Assembly (NCBI GenBank): GCA_009774615.1
Contig: VSOC01000043.1
Span: 1 to 26,810 of the forward strand
Reading direction: 5' to 3'
From: Lachnospiraceae bacterium
GTDB lineage: Bacteria > Bacillota > Clostridia > Lachnospirales > Lachnospiraceae
Length of the DNA stretch: 26,810 bases
The number at the start of each line of letters is the position of its first letter. Within the stretch, counting starts at the first letter, position 1. Under the pieces are notes generated by a model, which was not told the DNA's origin, ran no database searches, and was given only the letters and a program-made list of their open reading frames with translations. Of the stretch, positions 1-6,317 are shown piece after piece. The position numbers were made by a program, and so were the translations under genes.

Positions 1-1128
1 CATTCCCACCTTCAGAAACCTGAACATCCTCTCCGCTGCCGCTCGGTAAAGTTCCTCGGCACGCTCTAAGGCTTCTTCAATGTCCATCGCCCCGTTAATG
101 GTCGGAAGGATGCTCTCCACGCCGAACTCATAAATCTTTTCTGCGCCCTTGCCCATGCCGCCGACGATAGCCACGGCGGGGATTCCCTTATTCTTACAGC
201 GCATTCCGATTCCGCTGGGCACCTTGCCAAACGCTGACTGCCAGTCGATTCTTCCCTCGCCGGTAACCACCACGTCCACACCTTCCAGCATCTCGTCAAA
301 ATGAATTAAGTCCAGAACCGTTTCAATCCCGGATTTTAAGTTCGCCTTTAAAAATCCGCAGAGTGCCGCACCCAGTCCGCCTGCCGCGCCTGCGCCTGCA
401 ATATGGTCGATATCCATACCAAGGGCCTCGCCCACAACGGCTGCATAGGACTTCATCCCGGCTTCCAGCTCATCCAAAATCTCCGGTGTTGCGCCCTTCT
501 GTTTTCCAAAGGTATAGGTTGCCCCGTCCGGCCCGGTCAATGGGTTATTTACATCGCACATTACGGTAAAGGTCGTTTCCTTCACTGCTGGGTGCAGCCC
601 ACTAATATCCACCTTCGCCACCTTCGCCAGATCCGATCCGACGCCCTTGAGCAGGTTTCCATCCTTATCAAAAAACTTTACGCCAAGAGCCGCCATCGCG
701 CCCATGCCGCCGTCATTCGTCGCACTTCCCCCGATGGCAATGGAAATCCGGCGGAAGCCCTTGTCCAAAGCGTCCTTAATCAGTTCACCCGTTCCATAAG
801 TCGTCGTATTTAAGGGGTTGCGCAGCTCGGTGGGAACCATGGGAAGCCCGGAAGCCGCCGCCATCTCGATAATGGCACTGTCGTCATTAATTTTCCCGTA
901 AACCGCCCTGGTTTCTTCCATTAACGGTCCATGCACCGGCACCTCAACCATGCTTCCCTTCGTCATGGCAATAACCGCGTCCACCGTTCCCTCGCCGCCG
1001 TCGGCAATCAGGGTTCCCGCCGTTTCACAGCCGGGAAAAACATCATTTGCCGCCTTAGTCAGCAAATCAATAATTTTCTCCGAAGATAAGGTTCCCTTAA
1101 AGGAATCCGAAGCAAATAAAAATTTCAT
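1..1128 (-). CDS. garK: Glycerate kinase (GarK/GlxK family), open at left edge
   Basis: ATP-dependent cytosolic kinase that phosphorylates D-glycerate, feeding it into lower glycolysis. The minus-strand frame starts at an ATG whose complement is 1126-1128, preceded by a GGAGG site about 7 bases upstream. It stays open for 376 codons to base 1 with no stop seen. Family motifs are visible: SDSFKGT near residues 7-13, ADGGEGT at 42-48, the glycine-rich IGGSATNDGG at 132-141, CDVNNPLTG at 191-199 and GEGRID at 290-295. Enterobacterial GarK/GlxK are about 380 residues, so only a few C-terminal residues should be missing. It is the third gene of an operon with garR and a DapA-family lyase, and glycerate is the product of GarR, which supports the substrate. 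Family call is strong; GarK (2-phosphoglycerate) versus GlxK subtype is not resolved. Confidence 0.93.
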   Translation of the reverse strand, partial: MKFLFASDSFKGTLSSEKIIDLLTKAANDVFPGCETAGTLIADGGEGTVDAVIAMTKGSMVEVPVHGPLMEETRAVYGKINDDSAIIEMAAASGLPMVPTELRNPLNTTTYGTGELIKDALDKGFRRISIAIGGSATNDGGMGAMAALGVKFFDKDGNLLKGVGSDLAKVAKVDISGLHPAVKETTFTVMCDVNNPLTGPDGATYTFGKQKGATPEILDELEAGMKSYAAVVGEALGMDIDHIAGAGAAGGLGAALCGFLKANLKSGIETVLDLIHFDEMLEGVDVVVTGEGRIDWQSAFGKVPSGIGMRCKNKGIPAVAIVGGMGKGAEKIYEFGVESILPTINGAMDIEEALERAEELYRAAAERMFRFLKVGM

Positions 1129-1225
1129 GGCAAATCCTCCGCAATCTTCTTACTTTAAATGCCCGCCGCCGGTTAGACGGCATAAGTTCAGGTTATTTTA
1201 TACGATCACTTTTTACCCTATCGCA

Positions 1226-1264
1226 AACAAACCGGTTTCCTGCTGATGGGGCAACCGGTTTGTT
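1226..1264 (-). other. Intercistronic hairpin between aldolase and glycerate kinase genes
   Basis: A perfect 12-base inverted repeat, AACAAACCGGTT at 1226-1237 and AACCGGTTTGTT at 1253-1264, encloses a 15-base loop. No strong T-run follows on either strand, so it looks more like an mRNA processing or stability stem, or a leaky attenuator, than a full terminator. Each arm contains the self-complementary AACCGGTT, so protein binding is also possible. Confidence 0.55.
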
Positions 1265-1291
1265 CAACTGTCTGTATCATGTTACTTTGTT

Positions 1292-2191
1292 TTAGATAAG
1301 TCCCGCTTTCTGCATCTCGCTCTTAATCTTATCAAGAACCGGGCCTTCCGGCGTGGGCAGGTTTGGCGTATAGGGAACGCCGATATTGCGGCCCCGTAAG
1401 TTTGCCATATCTTTAGCAGCTACCGGGAAGCTTGCGCCGTCCATGGAAAGTCTTACCGGATTTAACTTAAACTGTGCCTCTAAGGAACCTTCAAGATCTC
1501 CGGCAACGTACTTATTATAAACATCGGTAATCAGTTCCGGCATAAAGTTGGCTGCCGTACACACGCCGCCCACTGCACCGTGGCACATGGAAGCGTATAA
1601 CAGCGTATCCTTGCCGCCGAATACCTTAAAGTTTACATCGCGGTTTCTGCGGATAAACTCGGAAGTCTGGGTAATATCGCCGCTGGTATCCTTCATGCCG
1701 ACAATATTAGAAACCTCATGCGCCAGCTTCTCTACCAGATCGGCCGATAAGGTATAGCCCACACGTCCGGGGTTATTGTACAGCAAAACAGGGGTTTCAG
1801 GGATTGCATCGGCAATCGCCTTAAAGTGCTTAAATAACTCGTCCTTCGTCGGCTTTAAGAACATCGGCTGTAAAATGGAAACGCTTGCCGCCCCGTTTGC
1901 AGCCGCCATCTTTGCCAGACGGACAGCCTTCTTGGTGCTGATCGCGCCGATACCAAAGTAAATCGGCACACGACCTGCGGCCTGATCGACAACAATCTTT
2001 AAGCCGCGCTCCATCTCGTCCTCTTCAATCACATAAAACTCGCCGTTGCTGCCGTAAAGAAGAATCCCGGTTACTCCGCCGTCAATGACATAGTCAACCT
2101 GCTCGCGGATCTTTGCTTCATCAATCAGTTCATCAGCGTCAATCGGGGTAATCATCGGAACAACTACGCCCTTAATGAAATCGGTATTCAT
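1292..2191 (-). CDS. DapA-family class I aldolase/lyase, possible keto-deoxy sugar acid aldolase
   Basis: A 299-residue TIM-barrel protein of the dihydrodipicolinate synthase/N-acetylneuraminate lyase superfamily, close to the usual length. Visible motifs are GSNGEF at 47-52 (in place of the GTTGE/GSTGE carboxylate-binding loop), YNNPGRVGY from Tyr138 (the catalytic tyrosine) and GMKDTSGD at 165-172, whose Lys167 is the expected Schiff-base lysine. The ATG has a GGGGG site 9 bases upstream. The gene lies between garR and glycerate kinase. That context argues against lysine biosynthesis and for retro-aldol cleavage of a keto-deoxy acid to pyruvate plus an aldehyde acid such as tartronate semialdehyde, the GarR substrate. 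This role is inferred; a dehydratase or another pyruvate aldolase remains possible. Confidence 0.8.
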   Translation of the reverse strand: MNTDFIKGVVVPMITPIDADELIDEAKIREQVDYVIDGGVTGILLYGSNGEFYVIEEDEMERGLKIVVDQAAGRVPIYFGIGAISTKKAVRLAKMAAANGAASVSILQPMFLKPTKDELFKHFKAIADAIPETPVLLYNNPGRVGYTLSADLVEKLAHEVSNIVGMKDTSGDITQTSEFIRRNRDVNFKVFGGKDTLLYASMCHGAVGGVCTAANFMPELITDVYNKYVAGDLEGSLEAQFKLNPVRLSMDGASFPVAAKDMANLRGRNIGVPYTPNLPTPEGPVLDKIKSEMQKAGLI

Positions 2192-2221
2192 AGAACTTAT
2201 CCCCCATCTATGGATTTTTAA

Positions 2222-2256
2222 CAGGGAAACACAGCACCCTTGGCTGCATTTCCCTG
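2222..2256 (-). other. Intercistronic hairpin between garR and aldolase gene
   Basis: CAGGGAAA at 2222-2229 pairs perfectly with TTTCCCTG at 2249-2256, and CAGC (2232-2235) with GCTG (2243-2246) extends the stem inward. On the transcribed minus strand it is followed by TTAAAAATCC, not a T-run, so differential mRNA stability or partial attenuation after garR is the best reading. Confidence 0.5.
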
Positions 2257-2268
2257 AACAGTTTCGGA

Positions 2269-3150
2269 TTACTCTACGGTTACATTTCCAATCTTCTCAT
2301 AGAACTTAACCAGGCTGGAGTGGTCATCCTTCTCATAGCCGTCAGCCTTTAATGCCTGCATCATTTCCATTAACTGTCCGGTCAGCGGTACAGGAGCGGA
2401 GATCGCATGAGCAGCATTTAATGCATTATTCAGATCCTTAATATGCAGCTCGATACGGAAGCCCGGCTTAAAGTTTCTCGACAGCATCATCGGAGCCTTG
2501 GCATCCATAACGGTGGAGCCTGCCAGACCGCCGCGGATAGCCTGGTATACTAACTCAGGATCGGTTCCTGCCTTCTTTGCAAATGCAAGGGCCTCGCCTA
2601 CGGCTGCGATATTGACAGCAACAACAATCTGGTTTGCCAGCTTGGCTACGTTGCCGGAACCTAATTCGCCTACGTAAACTACGGAACCAGCCATAACCAT
2701 TAACATATCATAGTACTTGTCAAACAGGTCTTTCTTACCGCCGACCATTACGGATAAGGTTCCGTCGATAGCCTTCGGCTCGCCGCCGGATACCGGAGCA
2801 TCTAACATCTCGATACCCTTCTTTGCCAGCTCTTCGCCGATCTTCTTGGATTCGGTTGGGTCGATAGAACTCATATCAATCAATACACTTCCCTCATGAG
2901 CTCCGTCAACAATACCGTTTTCGCCCAGTGCTACGGAACGTACATGCGGGGAATTAGGAAGCATGGTAATGACAACATCGCACTCTTTTGCAACCTCTGC
3001 ACCGTTTGCTGCCTGCTTTGCACCCATTTCTACTAACTCGGCAACAGCGTCCTTGTTAAAATCGCAAACAACTAACTCATGTCCTGCCTTAACCAGGTTC
3101 TTGCTCATTGGCTTACCCATAATGCCTAATCCAATAAATCCGATTTTCAT
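2269..3150 (-). CDS. garR: 2-hydroxy-3-oxopropionate (tartronate semialdehyde) reductase
   Basis: NAD(P)-dependent beta-hydroxyacid dehydrogenase that reduces tartronate semialdehyde to D-glycerate. It opens with the nucleotide-binding motif GFIGLGIMGKPMSKNL, nearly as in enterobacterial GarR. It then carries DAPVSGG near residues 117-123 (substrate loop) and GNVAKLANQ with catalytic Lys170. I place the start at the ATG ending at 3150 (293 residues) because its AGAGG site is 8 bases away. An in-frame ATG two codons earlier (3156) has the same site only 2 bases away. It is the first gene of the operon, followed by the DapA-family lyase and glycerate kinase, so the operon contains consecutive catabolic steps. 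Other beta-hydroxyacid dehydrogenases share the motifs, but context favours GarR. Confidence 0.9.
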   Translation of the reverse strand: MKIGFIGLGIMGKPMSKNLVKAGHELVVCDFNKDAVAELVEMGAKQAANGAEVAKECDVVITMLPNSPHVRSVALGENGIVDGAHEGSVLIDMSSIDPTESKKIGEELAKKGIEMLDAPVSGGEPKAIDGTLSVMVGGKKDLFDKYYDMLMVMAGSVVYVGELGSGNVAKLANQIVVAVNIAAVGEALAFAKKAGTDPELVYQAIRGGLAGSTVMDAKAPMMLSRNFKPGFRIELHIKDLNNALNAAHAISAPVPLTGQLMEMMQALKADGYEKDDHSSLVKFYEKIGNVTVE

Positions 3151-3351
3151 TTTCATTACCTCTTTCTTTTTCGTGTTTTGGTTTACCGTTTCTGTTTTTA
3201 ACTTCTTTTTACCTCTTTATTGTTCAACAAAAGAGAAATCCATGAAAGGGAAAGCCGGAAAACCGGAAAAGTTTTAGCTACTTTCACAAATTTTTCCTTT
3301 TTTTCTTCCTTTCATCAGGTCAGTTGATTTCTCTCTCGTTCTGATGGCATA

Positions 3352-3380
3352 AGTATATCGAATAATCCGCTGGGCTTCAA
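3352..3380 (-). promoter_or_regulatory. Candidate sigma-A promoter of garR operon
   Basis: On the minus strand TTGAAG (3375-3380) and TATACT (3352-3357) are separated by 17 bases, matching 4/6 and 5/6 consensus positions. Transcription would start near 3345, leaving a leader of roughly 190 bases before garR. Confidence 0.5.
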
Positions 3381-3386
3381 TGGAAT

Positions 3387-3398
3387 TTTTGTACAAAA
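3387..3398. promoter_or_regulatory. Perfect palindrome TTTTGTACAAAA beside the garR -35 box
   Basis: This 12-base perfect palindrome lies 6 bases upstream of the predicted -35 element. Its TTGTACAA core resembles operators of FadR-type GntR regulators, which often control sugar-acid genes. No regulator gene is in view, so this is a candidate operator only. Confidence 0.4.
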
Positions 3399-3430
3399 TA
3401 TTGTTTTTTTCTTGTGAACAGTCGCTATGG

Positions 3431-3512
3431 TTTCATTTATTATTTCATATTAATGAAAAAAACGTAAATTAAGGTTCATTACAGTTTCAAAATTGTTTCA
3501 TTTTTATTTCAT
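3431..3512. repeat. Cluster of TTTCAT half-sites in the divergent garR/aminopeptidase region
   Basis: The 570-base AT-rich gap between garR and the aminopeptidase holds TTTCAT at 3431, 3443, 3496 and 3507, plus ATGAAA at 3453. The pair at 3443-3458 is the inverted repeat TTTCAT-ATTA-ATGAAA. It could be a regulator binding cluster or a by-product of AT-richness. I see no convincing ORF in the gap. Confidence 0.3.
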
Positions 3513-3589
3513 TCTTCTTTTGTTTTATTTTATCGTTCATGTATTTCCGATATCGTATTTTTATTATGGAAAGTTTTATCCCGGAAAGG

Positions 3590-3618
3590 TTGGTTTCTTC
3601 AGGAGTTTGTGATAAAAT
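3590..3618 (+). promoter_or_regulatory. Candidate promoter of M18 aminopeptidase
   Basis: TTGGTT (3590-3595) and TAAAAT (3613-3618) with a 17-base spacer lie about 110 bases upstream of the aminopeptidase start. The -10 is good (5/6) and the -35 weak (3/6). Confidence 0.35.
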
Positions 3619-3727
3619 GCAGGAGAAATGAAAAATTAAATATTACGAAGCAATTACCGTAAACAGAAAACAAAATAAGCATTCAAACAACAAAAACAGA
3701 AGAAAATGGAGGATAATTAGGATAATC

Positions 3728-5029
3728 ATGAAAACCTTACCAAAAGAAATCGCACAGCTTTTTGATTTTCTGCAGCATGGAACCTCTGCCTTCCATGTCG
3801 TTAAACACAGCAAACAGGTATTACTTACGGCAGGCTTTGAGGAATGTAAGTTCAATGCTCCCTGGAACCTGAAAAAAGGCGGGCGGTATTTCTGCTGCCC
3901 CTTTGACACCACGCTCTACGCCTTTACCATCGGTGAGGACTGTGACCTGGCAAACGGCATCCATATCGGCAGCGCACACACCGACTTTCCTGCCATTAAA
4001 ATCAAGCCCAACCCCGAGATTTTTTCGCACGGGCTGATGCAGTTAAACACCGAACTCTACGGCGGCCCGATCCTCTCCACCTTTTTTGACCGCCCGCTTT
4101 CCTTAGCCGGAAAAGTGGTTGTCCGGGGAGAATCTGCCACCAGACCGCTTTGTATGCTCTTAGACTTTGCACGCCCCGTCGCCTACCTGCCCAACCTTGC
4201 CATCCATATGAACCGCTCGGTCAATGAATCCGGTGCTCCCATTGACAACCAGAAGCATCTTCTCCCTCTTCTTGGCACGCTGAACGGGACGCTGACCAAA
4301 GATACGCATTTTGTGGATCTGCTGGCCAATGAACTGAATATCGAGGCAAAGGATATCCTGGATTATGATTTATGCCTTTACAACCTGGACCGCCCTGAAC
4401 TTATCGGCTTTACCGGGGAATTTATCTCCGCACCGCGTCTGGACGATATTACCTCGGTCTGCGCCCTTGTCCACGGGCTGATTGCTGCCAAACAAAAAGA
4501 CCGGGTAAATCTGGTGTGTCTATTTGACAATGAAGAAATCGGCAGCCTCAGCAAGCAGGGCGCGGATTCTTCCCTGCCTTCGATTATTATCGGAAAAATC
4601 TGGCAGAGCTTTGGGAAAGGACAGATTGACTGCATGGCGGATATTTCTGCGGGGCTTATGCTTTCCATGGACGTCGCCCATGCCTACCACCCCAACTATC
4701 CGGCAACGCAGGATATCACCAACTATCCGCAGATGAATAAAGGCATTATCTTTAAAACCGCCAGCAACCAGTCCTATTCCTGGGACTGTGAAGCATTAGG
4801 TGCCATGATTGCCCTGTGCGAGGAAGAAAAAATCCCTTACCAGCGCTTCGCCAAACACTCCAACACCAAGGGCGGAGGAACCATCGGTTCCATTATTTCC
4901 TCCCACCTTCCCATGCAGACCATTGATATCGGTGCCGGAATCCTTGCCATGCACTCCAGCCGGGAAATGATGGGCGCTGACGACCAGACGGCATTGACAC
5001 GGTTTGCAGAAGCGTTTTTCTCCTGCTAA
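3728..5029 (+). CDS. M18 family zinc aminopeptidase (aspartyl aminopeptidase type)
   Basis: Cytosolic dinuclear-zinc aminopeptidase that removes N-terminal, typically acidic, residues from peptides. At 433 residues it is full length for M18. The metal and catalytic residues appear in order: HTD at 84-86, the bridging aspartate in LDD near 239, the Glu pair at 269-270 in DNEEIGS, MDVAHAYHPN with Asp315, and the C-terminal His409 in GAGILAMHSSREM. HSNTKGGGTIG at 377-387 is also typical. There is no signal peptide. The ATG has an AGGA site 5 bases upstream, and a stronger GGAGG lies further up. The gene stands alone on the plus strand, divergent from garR and close to the peptide transporter cluster, so a role in degrading imported peptides is reasonable. 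Natural substrate preference is not visible. Confidence 0.92.
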   Translation: MKTLPKEIAQLFDFLQHGTSAFHVVKHSKQVLLTAGFEECKFNAPWNLKKGGRYFCCPFDTTLYAFTIGEDCDLANGIHIGSAHTDFPAIKIKPNPEIFSHGLMQLNTELYGGPILSTFFDRPLSLAGKVVVRGESATRPLCMLLDFARPVAYLPNLAIHMNRSVNESGAPIDNQKHLLPLLGTLNGTLTKDTHFVDLLANELNIEAKDILDYDLCLYNLDRPELIGFTGEFISAPRLDDITSVCALVHGLIAAKQKDRVNLVCLFDNEEIGSLSKQGADSSLPSIIIGKIWQSFGKGQIDCMADISAGLMLSMDVAHAYHPNYPATQDITNYPQMNKGIIFKTASNQSYSWDCEALGAMIALCEEEKIPYQRFAKHSNTKGGGTIGSIISSHLPMQTIDIGAGILAMHSSREMMGADDQTALTRFAEAFFSC

Positions 5030-5035
5030 CCTGTA

Positions 5036-5090
5036 AATCCCCCAACCCGCTGCTTTCGTCGTGATGACAAAAGGGATAGGTTGGGGGATT
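5036..5090. other. Long hairpin after aminopeptidase; terminator or orphan IS200/IS605-like end
   Basis: AATCCCCCAACC (5036-5047) pairs perfectly with GGTTGGGGGATT (5079-5090) around a 31-base loop, right after the aminopeptidase stop. It can act as a terminator, but the trailing T-run is poor. Read on the minus strand it contains GACGAAAGC, three bases, then GGGTTGGGG, and the same arrangement occurs at 25145-25165. The shared sequence suggests a common mobile origin. Confidence 0.55.
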
Positions 5091-5212
5091 GCCATTCTTT
5101 ATGCTATTCACTTCATAAAATCTTTCTATTTTTACATATTTTCTCCATACTATTCATAGAATATATGTGCCAGACCTTACTAACCACGATATTTAAGTCA
5201 ATTTTTTGAATT

Positions 5213-5241
5213 TTGACTTGAATTTTTTCGTGATTTATGTT
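5213..5241 (+). promoter_or_regulatory. Strong promoter of the RNA-abiF module
   Basis: TTGACT (5213-5218) and TATGTT (5236-5241) are exactly 17 bases apart, with a predicted start near 5248. An AAGTCAA/TTGACTT inverted repeat (5195-5201 and 5213-5219) covers the -35 and could be an operator. Confidence 0.6.
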
Positions 5242-5247
5242 AAAGTG

Positions 5248-5321
5248 TATGGCAGTGATCAGGTTCCAGATACTCGTGAGGACTGGGACCGGGGGAGGAC
5301 CTGAGGGCCCTCCTTTTTTTT
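5248..5321 (+). ncRNA. Structured short RNA upstream of AbiF (abiF-type RNA, likely antitoxin)
   Basis: About 74 bases between a near-consensus promoter and a T8 run (5314-5321). The sequence folds neatly. TCAGG (5259-5263) pairs with CCTGA (5300-5304), and TTCCAG (5264-5269) with CTGGGA (5283-5288) through one G-U pair. The purine stretch GGAGG (5294-5298), inside the 3' bulge, can pair with CCTCC (5309-5313) just before the T-run, which makes a pseudoknot or the terminator stem. From memory, an abiF RNA motif has been described upstream of AbiF genes, and AbiF HEPN proteins have been linked to RNA antitoxins. I have not aligned this RNA to that family, so membership is inferred from position, size and fold. 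The AbiF ribosome site begins 7 bases after the T-run. Confidence 0.65.
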
Positions 5322-5343
5322 ACCCAGAAAGGAGGTATACCCA

Positions 5344-6279
5344 TTGGCAAAGCCATTTCTGACATATGAACAACAGCTGAAAAAACTCCGCAATGAAAAG
5401 AATCTTATAATCAATAATTTGGATGCTGCTAAAGAAGCCCTAAAAAGCATCGGGTATTTTTCATTAATCGGAGGATATAAAACTCCTTTTATCAATTCCA
5501 TGACACGCATTTACCAAAATAATGCATCCTTCAATGATATTTTAGCCTTATATCACTTTGACCTGGCACTGCGGGAGCTCATTTTTAAATATCTATGTAA
5601 GATTGAATGTCGAATGCGTCAGCTGGTATCCTACCATTTCTGTGCTATTCATGGAGAGCAGCAATCAGCATATCTTGATCCTCATAATTATAATCTCAGT
5701 CGTAAAAACACAAATGATATCAATCGCCTCATAAACATTCTTAACTATCAGGCAAATAAAAATCCAGATCATGCATATGTGGTTCACCAACGCAATGTAT
5801 ATCACAATGTACCTCTTTGGGTATTGATAAATACACTAACCTACGGACAAATTTCGAAGCTGTATACTTTGCTTCCGTTTCAAATGCAGAGTAGTATCAG
5901 CAAGAATTTTCCGCATGTAAAGGAAAAGCCCCTGGAGCAATATTTAAAAGTGCTCACTCTGTTCCGAAATGTATGTGCCCATAACGAACGCCTATTTTCT
6001 TTCCGAACGCAAATTGACTTTCCAGATACCAAGCTTCATGACAAGCTCAGTATTCCACAAAAAGGAACTCAGTATATCTGCGGAAAAAAAGACTTATTCG
6101 GTGTGGTTATTGCTTTTCGTTATCTATTACCAGCAGATAGCTTTCTAGATTTTAAACGTTCACTTATCAAGCTGCTGCATACATATCACAAGCAAAGCAG
6201 TCAATTAGATGAACCAACTCTGCTTGTGATGATGGGATTTCCTTCAAATTGGACATCCATCACACGTTATTCTTTGTAA
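5344..6279 (+). CDS. abiF: AbiF/Abi_2 family HEPN ribonuclease (abortive infection / RNA-antitoxin toxin)
   Basis: A 311-residue Abi_2 (AbiD/AbiF) protein, a normal length. The N-terminus KPFLTYEQQLKKLRNEKN and the segment IGYFSLIGGYKTPF (36-49) are typical, as is the tail MMGFPSNW. The HEPN RNase motif is intact as RNVCAH with Arg208 and His213, so ribonuclease activity is expected. Start choice: TTG at 5344, with an excellent AAAGGAGGT 7 bases upstream and no better ATG. It follows the terminator of the structured RNA, so the toxin would be made only by readthrough, keeping it scarcer than its RNA. Base composition is more AT-rich than the flanking metabolic genes, and it sits in the gap between two convergent housekeeping genes, both signs of horizontal gain. 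Family call is firm; phage defence and RNA target are inferred. Confidence 0.9.
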   Translation: MAKPFLTYEQQLKKLRNEKNLIINNLDAAKEALKSIGYFSLIGGYKTPFINSMTRIYQNNASFNDILALYHFDLALRELIFKYLCKIECRMRQLVSYHFCAIHGEQQSAYLDPHNYNLSRKNTNDINRLINILNYQANKNPDHAYVVHQRNVYHNVPLWVLINTLTYGQISKLYTLLPFQMQSSISKNFPHVKEKPLEQYLKVLTLFRNVCAHNERLFSFRTQIDFPDTKLHDKLSIPQKGTQYICGKKDLFGVVIAFRYLLPADSFLDFKRSLIKLLHTYHKQSSQLDEPTLLVMMGFPSNWTSITRYSL

Positions 6280-6317
6280 ATTTATTTAGGCAGAGAGATT
6301 TTTGCTTTAAAACAGCT

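Noticed and set aside
363..813. Plus-strand open frames of 68 and 136 residues
   Set aside because: Both are antisense to the well-supported glycerate kinase.
3157..3727. Hidden small gene or riboswitch in the garR/aminopeptidase gap
   Set aside because: No convincing ribosome-site-led ORF or known aptamer pattern was seen. The 190-base garR leader has only short repeats such as CCGGAAAACCGG.
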